DNA of 64,000 nt, taken from NCBI GenBank assembly GCA_022844225.1, contig JALHMC010000017.1, forward strand, positions 1 through 64,000. The letters are read 5' to 3'. Below the pieces are notes generated by a model, which was given only the letters and a program-made list of their open reading frames with translations, was not told where the DNA came from and ran no database searches. Numbering within the stretch: the first letter of the stretch is position 1; each line of letters begins with the position of its first letter. A program made the position numbers and the translations under genes. Positions 25,586 through 35,369 of the stretch are shown here, one piece after another. This DNA is from Hyphomicrobiaceae bacterium (GTDB taxonomy: Bacteria > Pseudomonadota > Alphaproteobacteria > Rhizobiales > Hyphomicrobiaceae).

Positions 25586-28500
25586 ATGCTGGAGCTCTTG
25601 GGCAGCACGGGCTTGGCGTTGGGTCGAAGCATGAGCGATGCTGCGCCAGTTCTCGTTGCGATCTTTGCGGCGGTTTCGGCATTCGTCCTCATTTCCCGAA
25701 CCCTGGCCGGCTCGCCAACCAAGCGCGAGCGGGCTAATATCTTGGCACGCATAGGCAGCGGGCTGGTGACGGCGCTGTCTTCGAACTGGCAACTGACGCT
25801 GCTTGCGCTCACCGCATTCGTTCTCTCCGTCGCGTCCGGCTGGACGACGTGGGACGGAATGCGGAACTTCACGGGCGAGCCCATCCTATCGCTGATGGTC
25901 ACGTTCGGCATCCAGGGTGTGATGCTGATCATCGCGTGGCTGATCGGCGAGAGCTTCGCGGCCGGTACTAGCCGCGCCGGTGAGCGCTTCCAGGTCGAAA
26001 AGTATGTGGCCATTCCTGCTGGCATCTTGTGCTTCATCGGAATTGCGAACGCGCTCGGTCTGGTCGAGGCTTTGAACAGCTCCCAGACGTTGAATGCGGC
26101 TTTCTCCACGTTTGCCAACTGGGCTCTACTACTGGGAGTCGGCCTGTTGGTGTTCTCGGCAATGTTCCTGAACCAGCAGAGCACGATCCTGCAGCCGTAC
26201 CTGCATTCGGTTCAGGTCATGGCTCGTAACGTTGTTCTCTGGGTGATGTTTTTCGGCTGTATGGCGACCAGCGTCTTCTTTTCATTCGACAGCCTGTTCT
26301 CGGCGATTTTTCCCCAGGAAGAGCGGCAACGCGCAGGCGAAATTCGAGCAACCCGCCAGATCGCCGAGGTCGTCAACGATATCGGGGTGTTGGCGACACG
26401 GCGCCAAGCGGAAGAAGCCGATCAGTTGTTTCGCCACCCGGGGTGGGCCGCCTATGAGCGGTCTCTTGAAGTGCTCTCACAAGCAAGCCAGGGCGCGGAG
26501 CAAGCGATCGAGCGCTATTTCGTCGAACGGATGGAAGCCCATCGGACGGCGATGGCGACGCAGCAGGAACGCATAGCAACCGCCAAGGGCGGGCAAGCCG
26601 GATTGGTGTCGAATAAAGGCGTACTAACCGACGAACTATCGCGTCTCAAGGTAGAGCGACCGGGCCTCGCTGCGGATCTCGCTGAAAAGAAAACCGAGCT
26701 TGAGGCTCGCAATCGCAATATCGACGCGAAGCGGGTCGAAGCCATGGCCGAGGAGCGAGGTGCCGAGGGCACGTTGAAGGTCGGTAAGGGCCCTATGTAT
26801 CGCGAGCGCATTGCAGAGCTGGCGCAACTGCAGGACGCGGTCAAAATTCAGGAGCAGCGCGTCCGTGATGCCACCAAGCGTATGGCAGACGTGGATGCCC
26901 GTATCGCACAAGTGGGCCGCGCGCTGGCTGCTATTGATGCTGACCTGGCGAAGCTGCAAGGCGAAGCGGAAACGGCAGCGCAGCGCATTGCCGTTGCAGA
27001 GCAGGTCAAAGCAGGCGACGAGAACGGGGTTCCCAAGGTCGATCCGGCTCGTGTCAGGGCTGGCTTCGAACGAGCGTTGGCTGACTTTCGCCAGAAGCCG
27101 ACGGCTGATCGGCTTGGCATGCTGACAGCCCAATGTTCGCAACTTCTCGGTGCCATGCTCTCCACGCCGGCAACAAAGGATCGGGTCCGCACGATCGATT
27201 GCGATCCCAAGCAGGCAAACGAAGCGGCAGCGCGAGTCTTCGCACTGAACACTGGTCTTGTTACGTTTACCCGACATTGCGTCGGTGGCGACAAACTCCC
27301 CGACAGCAGCGGCACGGATGCTCTGCTGACGTTCGGGCGCAAGTGCCTGCAAGATTCCGGGTTGCCGAGCAAGGACTCGGCCGACATGGCCGCCAAGATC
27401 TCGTCGATGGATCTCAATCGTGACGACAAGGCACATCGGTTTGTCGTCACCTGGAACGCCTTCAGTGATGGCAACCGGCTCGCCTACCTTGCTCTGGCCA
27501 TCGCCATTGCCATCGATAGCCTCGTCTTCATGTCCGGTCTCTTTGGTGCGAATGCGGTCCGCTCACCCCTGACGGAGATCGACGACCGCGGTGAGATGAC
27601 GGCAGATCAGCTCGAATCCATCGTCGATTCGGCGCTACACGATACAGCCCATCCCCGCGCCACGCTTCAGGCGATCATGGCAGCGCTGCATCCCATCAAT
27701 GGCGATCGCGGCTTCACGTCCGAGCTCATACTCGATGTTCGCGACGACGAGATTACGCGCGAAGTTCGCCAAGTTTTGAATCAGGCGGCAACCATCGGCG
27801 CCGTCCGTAACGTCAGCCAGGACCGGACTCGCTATCATCTGCACTATGGCCTCGTTCGCTACCTGGGCTTGGCGCTCAAGAAGGCGCCACGACTGAGCCA
27901 GTCGCAGGTCGATCGTAAGGAGCTGGTCCACGTCGTGGGGGTGGCTTTGCTGCCGTACCCTCAGCACAATGCCGAGCAAGTCCTGTCAGAGATGCACCCC
28001 GTCTCGGATTCAGAGGGGTTCGCGGCTGAGACTTATCCGTTCAGGATCGCAGAGGAGGACAAGCGGCGGCTCGTTTTAAATGCGCTTGGCGCAGGCGCCA
28101 CCGTTACAGGTGCAGTCAAGCGCGAGAACGACAATGGTCGCTATTTCGTATCGACAGATTTCTACAAGACGTTGCTATTGATGCGAGCAGGTGCGATCCC
28201 GGCATTTCGCGACGACGTTGCAGGCTCGCGTTTCCTGGGACGTGCTCCGGTCGATGGCGGGCCTCTTCTTGCTGCCAGCGGCAAGGTGATCGGCGGACCT
28301 ATCGACGCCCCGCGCATCGAAGATCGAACCAGAGGTCACCTGCCTCCGGTCGGCGACCCTGGCGGAGTGTCGCCGCAACCCCGCCCACCAGAAACCCCGG
28401 CACCACGCCGGTCGATGTCGTCGGCGAGTGTGCCGCTCGTTGCGCCCGCCGCCCGGTCTTCGCCTCCGCCTCCGCCGGCGAGCCAGCAGGGTCCGTCGCC

Positions 28501-29182
28501 TGCACCCGATCCGTCCGTCCATCCTTCGCGCCCGCCGCCCCGCTCCGCGGTAGTGTACAGTGTCACGTCAGCTCTGGACGAAGCCGGCCCCATGGCCGAT
28601 CCGAGCCTCAGCGAAGCGATCCGTTCGGAAGTCATCCAGTTGGGCGGACTGCACAATTGGAGCGAGCGTGAGATCAGGATTTGCCGTGCGATCGGCGCAG
28701 AGTCGGAGCCCGAGAAAGCTCTCCGTCGCTTGACCGCGCGGGCGCCGCGTCTGGCGCAACTGGTGCGCGACACCATCGATGAAAACCGCGCCAGCCTTCG
28801 TCACGCCTACGAGAGCCTACTGGCCCATCATGGTCAGGATTCGATGTACACGCAGGTTCTGGAGACCGTGGTCGTCGAGATGGGCGACCTCATGCCCCTG
28901 CTGATGTTGACGCCAGGTGGCCCATACCAGCAATTGCTCGAGCATACGTTGATCGGTCATTTGGAGCGGCAGGCAGGAGAGGGCGTGCTCAACGAGGCTG
29001 ATCAGCTCTTGCTCGCGCGCGCTCGCGCGCAAGTCGAGGCTCTGCGCCGGCTCGCCGACAATTTGCCCGATCGGTTCAGCCGCATCGTCCGTATCATCGA
29101 CCAATACGACGAGCGCGAAACCCGCCGTCAGGGTGGTGCGGATGGAGGTGGGAGCGACGTCGACAACCGCCCTCTAACCTGA
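25586..29182 (+). CDS. Large polytopic coiled-coil membrane protein, unknown family
   Basis: A 1198-residue protein I do not recognise. Six membrane helices (about residues 20-40, 66-86, 100-122, 141-161, 177-197 and 213-235) are followed by a long coiled coil (about 305-475) and a small domain with four evenly spaced Cys (C517, C539, C565, C587). A seventh helix lies at about 632-655. Two copies of a roughly 75-residue domain follow (around 690-765 and 795-870; each has an HP-I/V start at 702 and 804, a GF turn and a final Y-V-x-Y/F-hydrophobic strand). A Pro-rich linker (about 915-988) and a helical C-terminus end the protein. Paired Cys suggest the coiled-coil side is extracytoplasmic, leaving the duplicated domain in the cytoplasm. 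GGAGACGGG precedes the ATG; an ATG at 25631 is an alternative. Confidence 0.8.
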   Translation: MLELLGSTGLALGRSMSDAAPVLVAIFAAVSAFVLISRTLAGSPTKRERANILARIGSGLVTALSSNWQLTLLALTAFVLSVASGWTTWDGMRNFTGEPILSLMVTFGIQGVMLIIAWLIGESFAAGTSRAGERFQVEKYVAIPAGILCFIGIANALGLVEALNSSQTLNAAFSTFANWALLLGVGLLVFSAMFLNQQSTILQPYLHSVQVMARNVVLWVMFFGCMATSVFFSFDSLFSAIFPQEERQRAGEIRATRQIAEVVNDIGVLATRRQAEEADQLFRHPGWAAYERSLEVLSQASQGAEQAIERYFVERMEAHRTAMATQQERIATAKGGQAGLVSNKGVLTDELSRLKVERPGLAADLAEKKTELEARNRNIDAKRVEAMAEERGAEGTLKVGKGPMYRERIAELAQLQDAVKIQEQRVRDATKRMADVDARIAQVGRALAAIDADLAKLQGEAETAAQRIAVAEQVKAGDENGVPKVDPARVRAGFERALADFRQKPTADRLGMLTAQCSQLLGAMLSTPATKDRVRTIDCDPKQANEAAARVFALNTGLVTFTRHCVGGDKLPDSSGTDALLTFGRKCLQDSGLPSKDSADMAAKISSMDLNRDDKAHRFVVTWNAFSDGNRLAYLALAIAIAIDSLVFMSGLFGANAVRSPLTEIDDRGEMTADQLESIVDSALHDTAHPRATLQAIMAALHPINGDRGFTSELILDVRDDEITREVRQVLNQAATIGAVRNVSQDRTRYHLHYGLVRYLGLALKKAPRLSQSQVDRKELVHVVGVALLPYPQHNAEQVLSEMHPVSDSEGFAAETYPFRIAEEDKRRLVLNALGAGATVTGAVKRENDNGRYFVSTDFYKTLLLMRAGAIPAFRDDVAGSRFLGRAPVDGGPLLAASGKVIGGPIDAPRIEDRTRGHLPPVGDPGGVSPQPRPPETPAPRRSMSSASVPLVAPAARSSPPPPPASQQGPSPAPDPSVHPSRPPPRSAVVYSVTSALDEAGPMADPSLSEAIRSEVIQLGGLHNWSEREIRICRAIGAESEPEKALRRLTARAPRLAQLVRDTIDENRASLRHAYESLLAHHGQDSMYTQVLETVVVEMGDLMPLLMLTPGGPYQQLLEHTLIGHLERQAGEGVLNEADQLLLARARAQVEALRRLADNLPDRFSRIVRIIDQYDERETRRQGGADGGGSDVDNRPLT

Positions 29183-29216
29183 TCGGCCATGCGGCGACAC
29201 GTTTTGGGGTGATCGC

Positions 29217-29243
29217 GGCCCGCACCGGAATTTTGTGCGGGCC
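29217..29243. terminator. Bidirectional hairpin between convergent genes
   Basis: GGCCCGCAC (29217-29225) and GTGCGGGCC (29235-29243) form a 9-bp stem with a CGGAATTTT loop between the membrane coiled-coil gene and the enoyl-CoA hydratase gene, which point at each other. Confidence 0.65.
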
Positions 29244-29280
29244 ACTGTCGTTGAAGATCGTGGCGGAACCGGGCCCGCGA

Positions 29281-30087
29281 TTAGCGGCCTTTCCAATTCG
29301 GCTTGCGCTTTTCCGCGAACGCTTTCGGGCCTTCGACGGTGTCCTCGCTCTGCGTCATTGCGACGAAAGCCGGGTATGTCATGTTGCGCATCGAGATCTC
29401 GGTCGATGGCACATCGAGCGATCGCATGACCACTTGCTTCGTTGCGCGAATCGACATCGGTGAGCACTCGAGCATCAGACCGGCCCAGCGGCGGGCCTCT
29501 TCCATCAACTTCTCATGCGACACCATCGCGGTTACGAAGCCGAGTTCCATGCCTTCGGCGGCCGACACATGACGTGCCGTCAGCATCATGCCCATGGCCT
29601 TTTTCAATGGAATCTGTCGCGCGAGGCGTTGCATTCCGCCAGCGCCGGCCGCCAGTCCGACCCGCGGCTCTGGTAGCGCGAAACGGGCCTTCTCCGAGGC
29701 GATGATGATGTCGCACGCGAGAGCTATCTCGAATCCACCTCCCATGGCGACGCCGTTCACGGCCGCAATCACTGGCTTGTCGAGATCGAATCGATTGCAC
29801 AGACCCGCAAAACCCTTCGTGGTGGCGGGTGGTCGCGTTCCATGCTTTGCGCGGTATTCGGCATGATACTTCAGATCGTTGCCGGCGGAGAAAGCGCGGT
29901 CACCGGCGCCGGTGACGATCGCGACCCACAGATCCGGACTCTCCTGGAATGCATCCCACAGCTCGCTCAACTCTTCATGCGCGAGATGATGCAACGCATT
30001 CATTACCTCGGGCCGATTGAGCGTCAGGATCATCAGGCGGCCATCGATCTCGACTTTGTAGAACTTGCCGTCCTTGAACGCGGGCAT
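29281..30087 (-). CDS. Enoyl-CoA hydratase/isomerase
   Basis: A 268-residue crotonase-fold enzyme. The oxyanion-hole region is FSAGNDLKY, and the catalytic glutamates are E120 (GGGFEIALACD) and E140 (ALPEPRVGLAAGAGG), 20 residues apart as in classical enoyl-CoA hydratase. It adds water to trans-2-enoyl-CoA. GGAGGAAACACC precedes the ATG at 30087, an excellent ribosome site. No partner beta-oxidation gene adjoins, and the acyl-chain specificity is unknown. Confidence 0.88.
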   Translation of the reverse strand: MPAFKDGKFYKVEIDGRLMILTLNRPEVMNALHHLAHEELSELWDAFQESPDLWVAIVTGAGDRAFSAGNDLKYHAEYRAKHGTRPPATTKGFAGLCNRFDLDKPVIAAVNGVAMGGGFEIALACDIIIASEKARFALPEPRVGLAAGAGGMQRLARQIPLKKAMGMMLTARHVSAAEGMELGFVTAMVSHEKLMEEARRWAGLMLECSPMSIRATKQVVMRSLDVPSTEISMRNMTYPAFVAMTQSEDTVEGPKAFAEKRKPNWKGR

Positions 30088-30314
30088 GGTGTTTCCTCCG
30101 GATCGCGCTTTGGTTATCGAGGACTAAGACTAAGCGCTCGTCTCGCCAGAACGCTACGGCTTTTCCGCCTTCGGCTCCTGACTCTGCGGAACCTCATAGT
30201 TCAAAACGCAAGTCCTATGTCTGCATGCATGGACAAGAGCGGCTTCAGACCTTGTTAACCGAACCCTCTTACTTTCGACGGAATCCGTTGCGTCCCAAGT
30301 GAGGAGTATTTTTG

Positions 30315-30713
30315 ATGACGCTGCAATCGAGCTTGCGCGCCTTTGCTCGCACTTTTGTCGGGCTGGCGCTGGTCGCTGGCTCGCTTCCGCTCATGGCGAA
30401 CGATGCTGAGGCCGGCCGTAAGATCTCGGCTGCCGACGCCGCACCAGTCGTCCGAACGATCAACCGCAATAAAGAAGAAAAGACAACCGAGGAGCCGGCA
30501 GCTCAGGCTGAGGACGCTACAGCATCCTCGGACAATGAAGCGGCTACCCCTGTCGCTCGCGCGCAAGCTGTGATCAAGTCAAAGGCTGCAAAAGTAATTC
30601 CCAAAGACATCGAAGTGCCGGGCTGCTCTCCGGGGATGATCTGCACGGTGTGCCTGGCAGGCTGCAATGGGGCGGTAAATGTGATTGTTCACGCCGTGCC
30701 AAAGCAGAAATAA
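30315..30713 (+). CDS. Small secreted protein with Cys-rich C-terminus
   Basis: A 132-residue protein with a signal peptide (FARTFVGLALVAGSLPLMA), a low-complexity Glu/Ala/Lys middle (residues about 45-90) and a compact Cys-containing end, PGCSPGMICTVCLAGCNGAV, with four Cys in 15 residues. I do not recognise the family. Such an arrangement could bind a metal or form two disulfides in the periplasm. The ATG at 30315 has GAGGAG 8 bp upstream. The gap 30088-30314 before it has no other feature beyond a likely promoter. Confidence 0.65.
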   Translation: MTLQSSLRAFARTFVGLALVAGSLPLMANDAEAGRKISAADAAPVVRTINRNKEEKTTEEPAAQAEDATASSDNEAATPVARAQAVIKSKAAKVIPKDIEVPGCSPGMICTVCLAGCNGAVNVIVHAVPKQK

Positions 30714-30716
30714 AGC

Positions 30717-30753
30717 AGACGCCGGCAATTGTGCATGACTATTGCCGGCGTCT
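30717..30753. terminator. Strong bidirectional terminator
   Basis: Two 13-base arms, AGACGCCGGCAAT (30717-30729) and ATTGCCGGCGTCT (30741-30753), pair perfectly around an 11-base loop. It starts 3 bp after the stop of the small secreted protein and lies before the convergent NIPSNAP gene. Confidence 0.8.
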
Positions 30754-30762
30754 ACAACACTG

Positions 30763-31089
30763 CTATTGCGCTGCCGACATCCGCGTCGGCAACACGCGCT
30801 GGACGTTGATCGCCGCGCGGTCGATCAACTCGCCCACTTGCGGCGCAATCGTCGTCTTCCAGAAGTCGGACTCGTAGATGTCCTTATAGATGCGCACGCG
30901 ATCGGCTTCGCTCTCGAAACGGCGGATCCAAACATAGACGCTCTCGTCGGTCTCGCCGCGAAAACTCGCAGTTATGACGGCACCTTTCGAGACCTGGAAG
31001 GGAATGATCTCGCCCTCCATCAGCTTGAGCCAGGCTTCCATCTTGCCCGGTCGGATCTTGTACTGGCGCAACTCGTAGAACGCAGCCAT
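30763..31089 (-). CDS. NIPSNAP family protein
   Basis: A 108-residue alpha/beta-barrel dimeric-type protein beginning YELRQYKIRPGKMEAWLKLM, the NIPSNAP signature, with VYVWIRRFESEADR in the middle. Bacterial NIPSNAP proteins are small, cytoplasmic and of unknown catalytic role, often next to catabolic genes. It lies 27 bp downstream of the methylmalonyl-CoA mutase gene on the same strand, so it is probably co-transcribed with it. Confidence 0.85.
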   Translation of the reverse strand: MAAFYELRQYKIRPGKMEAWLKLMEGEIIPFQVSKGAVITASFRGETDESVYVWIRRFESEADRVRIYKDIYESDFWKTTIAPQVGELIDRAAINVQRVLPTRMSAAQ

Positions 31090-31116
31090 CGTCGAACTCC
31101 TTGAGGGACTGTTGAG

Positions 31117-33288
31117 CTACTCCGCGGCCTCGGCCCCCTGATAGCCGAGAGCGATATTGAGCTTGATGATGAGATCTGTCGCTGCGGCCGCGATGTTGGT
31201 GCCGGGGCCGAAAACGGCCTTTGCACCAGCCTCGAACAGGGCCGGGTAATCGGCGGGCGGGATCACGCCGCCGACAACGATCATGATATCGCCGCGACCT
31301 TCCTTCTCAAGTGCGGCCCTCAGTTCGGGAACGAGTGTCAGGTGTCCGGCTGCCAGCGATGACACGCCGACGATGTGCGCATCGTTTTCGACTGCCTGTC
31401 TCGCGACCTCCTCCGGCGTCGAAAACAGTGGCCCGATGTCCACGTCGAACCCGAGGTCTGCGAAGGCCGTGGCGATCACCTTCTGGCCGCGGTCGTGACC
31501 GTCCTGGCCGATTTTGGCGAGAAGGATGCGGGGGCGACGTCCATCGTTGGCCTCAAAGGATTCGACCAGCCTCAGGACGCCTGCGATCTCGCCACTCATT
31601 GATCCAGCCTCAGCTCTGTAGACACCCGACACCGTACGGATCTCGGCACGGTGGCGCCCAAACACGGCCTCCATGGCATCCGAGATCTCACCCACGGTGG
31701 CTTTCGCTCGCGCCGCCTTGACTGACAAGTCCAGCAGGTTGTCCCCGGCTCGAGCGCCGTTCGTCAATGCCGTCAGTGCGTTGCGGACAGCTGCTTCATC
31801 ACGCTCGCCGCGTAGCCGTTTCAGCTTGGCGAGTTGCTGCTCGCGGACACTCTGATTGTCGACCTTGAGGAATTCGATCTCGCCCTGGTTTTCGATGCGG
31901 TACTTGTTCACTCCGACGATGGTCTGCCGGCCACTGTCGATGCGCGCCTGCGTACGTGCAGCCGCCTCCTCGATGCGCATCTTGGGAATGCCAGCGGCGA
32001 TAGCCTTCGCCATGCCGCCAAGGCGCTCTACCTCGGTAATGTGATCCAGTGCCTTTTGTGCGAGTTCGTACGTTAGACGCTCTACATAGTGGCTGCCGCC
32101 CCAGGGGTCGGCAACTCGCGTCGTGCCACTCTCCTGCTGCAAGACGAGCTGCGTGTTTCGCGCGATCCTGGCCGAGAAGTCCGTCGGCAGTGCGATTGCC
32201 TCGTCGAGGGCATTCGTGTGCAGAGACTGTGTGTGTCCCTGGGTTGCGGCCATGGCTTCGAGGCAGGTGCGGGTGACGTTATTGAACACGTCTTGCGCCG
32301 TGAGTGACCAGCCGGACGTCTGGCAATGCGTGCGCAGCGATAGTGACCGCTCGTCCTTCGGCTTGAACTCCTGCTTAACCAGCTTTGCCCAGAGCAGGCG
32401 AGCGGCCCGCATCTTGGCGATCTCCATGAACGTATTCATGCCGATGGCCCAGAAGAACGACAGCCGCGGCGCGAACTTGTCTACGTCGAGACCTGCCTGA
32501 GTACCGGCGCGAATGTACTCGATGCCGTCGGCGAGCGTGTATGCGAGTTCCAGATCGGCCGTCGCCCCCGCTTCCTGCATATGATAGCCGGAGATCGAGA
32601 TCGAATTGAATTTCGGCATGTTCGCCGAGGTGTAGGCGAAGATATCCGAGATGATCCTCATCGAAGGATCGGGTGGATAGATGTACGTGTTGCGAACCAT
32701 GAACTCCTTCAGAATGTCGTTCTGAATGGTTCCCGAGAGCTTAGCTGCCGGAACGCCCTGCTCCTCGCCTGCTACAATGAAAAGCGCGAGCACCGGCAGC
32801 ACAGCGCCGTTCATGGTCATCGAGACTGACATCTGCGAAAGGTCGATGCCATCGAACAGCGTCCGCATGTCGTAGATGGAATCGATGGCAACTCCGGCCA
32901 TGCCGACATCGCCCCGCACCCGCGGATGATCGGAATCGTAGCCGCGATGTGTCGCCAAGTCGAAAGCGACCGACAAACCCTTTTGCCCCGCCGCGATATT
33001 GCGGCGGTAGAAGGCGTTGGAATCCTCTGCCGTCGAGAACCCCGCGTACTGTCGGATCGTCCAGGGTTGCGTGACGTACATGGTCGGATACGGCCCGCGC
33101 ACGAATGGTGCGATGCCAGGGTAGCCGTCAAGGAAGTCGAGCCCTCTGGTATCGGCGCCCGTGTAGTAGGGCTTGATCGCGATGCCTTCGGGCGTTGTGA
33201 AGCCAGTTTGCTGGACCGGAGCAGCAGACCCCGCCTGCATGGCCGCCGTCTCGAGGGCGATTTTCGTGAAGTCGGGGATTTGTGTCAT
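31117..33288 (-). CDS. scpA: Methylmalonyl-CoA mutase (large subunit type with B12 domain)
   Basis: A 723-residue B12 enzyme that interconverts methylmalonyl-CoA and succinyl-CoA. The TIM-barrel part has [20 protein letters not shown] (family substrate-binding Tyr/Arg region), [20 protein letters not shown] and [13 protein letters not shown]. The C-terminal cobalamin domain has [12 protein letters not shown] with axial ligand H598. The ATG at 33288 (MTQIPDF) is chosen because the upstream extension to 33351 lacks similarity; its ribosome site is weak. No small-subunit or MeaB gene is beside it. Propionate or odd-chain acyl degradation is the likely pathway. Confidence 0.93.
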   Translation of the reverse strand: MTQIPDFTKIALETAAMQAGSAAPVQQTGFTTPEGIAIKPYYTGADTRGLDFLDGYPGIAPFVRGPYPTMYVTQPWTIRQYAGFSTAEDSNAFYRRNIAAGQKGLSVAFDLATHRGYDSDHPRVRGDVGMAGVAIDSIYDMRTLFDGIDLSQMSVSMTMNGAVLPVLALFIVAGEEQGVPAAKLSGTIQNDILKEFMVRNTYIYPPDPSMRIISDIFAYTSANMPKFNSISISGYHMQEAGATADLELAYTLADGIEYIRAGTQAGLDVDKFAPRLSFFWAIGMNTFMEIAKMRAARLLWAKLVKQEFKPKDERSLSLRTHCQTSGWSLTAQDVFNNVTRTCLEAMAATQGHTQSLHTNALDEAIALPTDFSARIARNTQLVLQQESGTTRVADPWGGSHYVERLTYELAQKALDHITEVERLGGMAKAIAAGIPKMRIEEAAARTQARIDSGRQTIVGVNKYRIENQGEIEFLKVDNQSVREQQLAKLKRLRGERDEAAVRNALTALTNGARAGDNLLDLSVKAARAKATVGEISDAMEAVFGRHRAEIRTVSGVYRAEAGSMSGEIAGVLRLVESFEANDGRRPRILLAKIGQDGHDRGQKVIATAFADLGFDVDIGPLFSTPEEVARQAVENDAHIVGVSSLAAGHLTLVPELRAALEKEGRGDIMIVVGGVIPPADYPALFEAGAKAVFGPGTNIAAAATDLIIKLNIALGYQGAEAAE

Positions 33289-33439
33289 TTGCGGCGTCCG
33301 CTGGGATCCAGGCAATTCATGTGTGCAAGATTTTCGCATCAATTGCCCCAACGGACAACCAAGCTCAGCTCAGCGCCCCAGGGAATGCATACAAGAACTG
33401 CCGGCAGCGCCCTTGGCCCACCAGCATCCGAAGCCGGCA

Positions 33440-34693
33440 TCAAGCCCAGATCGTCTGCGTCTGCACGGTCGCGGCGTCGGCCCCCGAGACTGCAACGTAG
33501 TGGGTCCCGCCGGCGACGCTGGTTGCGATCCAGGCATAGCCCGCAGAATCGAAAAAGGTCGTCGCTTTCTGGTACGCAGCCGGCAATACCATCCAGTCTG
33601 CGACTCCCGATGCCGCAGCCTCGAAACCGTCGACGAAGTCTAGCTCGCCGGCGACGGGGCCATCGTGCATGACATAGAGGAAGTCGGTGCCCGCGCCGCC
33701 GATGAAATAGTCGTTTCCAGTGCCGCCAAAGAGCGCGTCGACGCCGTCTCCGCCGTACAACGCATCGCCATCGGCGCCGCCGACCAGAACATCATCGCCA
33801 GTCCCGCCGAACATGGTGTCGATGCCGGCTTCTCCGTAGAGATAGTCGGGCCCGGCCTGGCCCCAGGCGTAGTCGTCGCTCTCTCCGCCGGCCACGAAAT
33901 CGGCTCCGTCACCGCCTTGCAGAGCGTCGCTACCGGCCTCGCCAAAGATGAGATCGTCGCCACCTTCCCCGAAGGCCGTGTCGTTGCCGCTGCCCAGAAG
34001 CGCTATATCGTTCCCGTCGCCAGCCCACACGGAGTCGTGCCCATCTTCGCCGAACACGAGATCGGCGCCGGTCCCAGCGAGCAAGGCGTCGTTCCCTGCT
34101 CCGCCGTTCAAATAATCATCACCCCCGTACGCGAGGAACGTATCATTTCCCAGATGGCCTATCAGCACATCTGCGAAGTCTCCGGTGTTAGCGGCAAAGA
34201 CATCATCACGCTCGAAGCCGATATAGGTGTCGAAGCCTCCACTGACCGGCGGCGTCGTGGAATCTCCTACGAATACTACGGCGCCGGGCATCAGGGACTG
34301 GGTCAGCGCTTCAACCCCGGCCGCCGTTGTCGCGCTCGTCCAAACGCTCCAGAACGCCGCGCCACCGATATTAAGTCCGTCGAACGCGATTGCGCCGCCC
34401 GAGAAGCTGTAGCTCGTGAGGGAAACGAGGGAGGAACTGGTCAGGCTGCGATCGATGATTTCGACACGCGTGACGGTCCCTCCTGTCAGGGCTCCGTCCT
34501 GTCCATATGTGAGCCCTGTGCCGAAGACCTTGAGACGATCCGTGGCACTGGAGGCGAATCTGAAACCGCCGAACGTCGACGTGAACTCGTAGAGAGCTAC
34601 GCTCGAGTTGCTTTCCGCTGGCTTAAATGCGGCAAGAGGCAAGAATTGCAGGTTGGGGGATCGTACCTCTGTGACCTGAACTACTGTTGTCAT
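33440..34693 (-). CDS. RTX-type calcium-binding repeat protein
   Basis: A 417-residue acidic protein without a signal peptide. Residues about 185-345 carry many GGxGxD-type nonapeptides (for example LNGGAGNDALLAGTGADL and FGEGGDDLIFGEAGSD), which form a Ca2+-bound beta-roll. The N-terminal 160 residues are beta-rich and unassigned. RTX proteins leave the cell through a type I system recognised by their C-terminus, but no T1SS genes are in the window. The ATG at 34693 (MTTVVQ) follows GAGGGAG at 10 bp; a TTG two codons earlier is possible. Confidence 0.85.
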   Translation of the reverse strand: MTTVVQVTEVRSPNLQFLPLAAFKPAESNSSVALYEFTSTFGGFRFASSATDRLKVFGTGLTYGQDGALTGGTVTRVEIIDRSLTSSSLVSLTSYSFSGGAIAFDGLNIGGAAFWSVWTSATTAAGVEALTQSLMPGAVVFVGDSTTPPVSGGFDTYIGFERDDVFAANTGDFADVLIGHLGNDTFLAYGGDDYLNGGAGNDALLAGTGADLVFGEDGHDSVWAGDGNDIALLGSGNDTAFGEGGDDLIFGEAGSDALQGGDGADFVAGGESDDYAWGQAGPDYLYGEAGIDTMFGGTGDDVLVGGADGDALYGGDGVDALFGGTGNDYFIGGAGTDFLYVMHDGPVAGELDFVDGFEAAASGVADWMVLPAAYQKATTFFDSAGYAWIATSVAGGTHYVAVSGADAATVQTQTIWA

Positions 34694-35369
34694 TGACAAA
34701 TCACTCCCTCAATCAGCGTCCATATGGAAATTGTTGGTGGGCCCAATAGTGGGCTCGGCAGACGTATCGCAAAAGACGACAGCGAATTCGGGGGCGGCTT
34801 TGTGTTCTCAACCACCAATATCATTCTACTGCCGCTTGCCGCAATCCGGAGCCGATTGGTTGTAGCCCCCCGTAATGTCGGCGGAGCCCGCGACGGCCCT
34901 CCTCCTGCGACTGCACACTACATATGCACAGTACACTTAACTGGTGTGTGCCTCTGACCGTCGCCTGTCTCTGGCCCCAGCGCCGGAATCATGGTGGGTC
35001 GATCGGCGATCTCTATTTGAGGTCACGAGTAAAATATATCTATAGATCATATGGTTGGTTGATGTTGTGTAGGTGGATCTGGGCCTGTTGCAAGCGCTAT
35101 GGAAGACACTTGGCCTTCTGGCGGACTCCCTTAAGGCTCTTCGCAAGTGCAGCATCCTACGATTTGGACACCGACCACGAAAAGTGCGACTATTCGACGA
35201 AGACAGTGGCATCGGCGGTCTGCTACAGCCAGTGCCCTTGCATCTGCTCGAGGGAGAAACTTCGCCGACCTTCGGGTACCTTTGATCCGGGAGCTTGTCC
35301 GGAACCTCCAGAACGTCTTGGTCGCTTTCGGCAACCAAGGCCTTGATACGGCAGCAGCAGCGCGGTCCA
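34694..35369. other. 676-bp intergenic region between RTX and pckA genes
   Basis: A divergent gap without a convincing gene; overlapping short frames on both strands have no recognisable product. A markedly AT-rich stretch (about 35029-35052, with ATATATCTATAGATCATAT) stands out and may hold promoter elements for pckA or the RTX gene. No insertion-sequence ends, tRNA remnant or long repeats were seen. Confidence 0.5.

Noticed and set aside
31090-33439. Cobalamin riboswitch near the B12-dependent mutase
   Set aside because: The upstream gap 33289-33439 has no B12-box-like conserved core, and mutase genes are seldom so controlled.
33665-34696. 343-codon plus-strand frame
   Set aside because: Antisense to the RTX repeats, whose periodic sequence keeps other frames open.
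35029-35052. AT-rich patch as a mobile-element end
   Set aside because: No inverted or target-site repeats and no transposase nearby; more likely promoter sequence.
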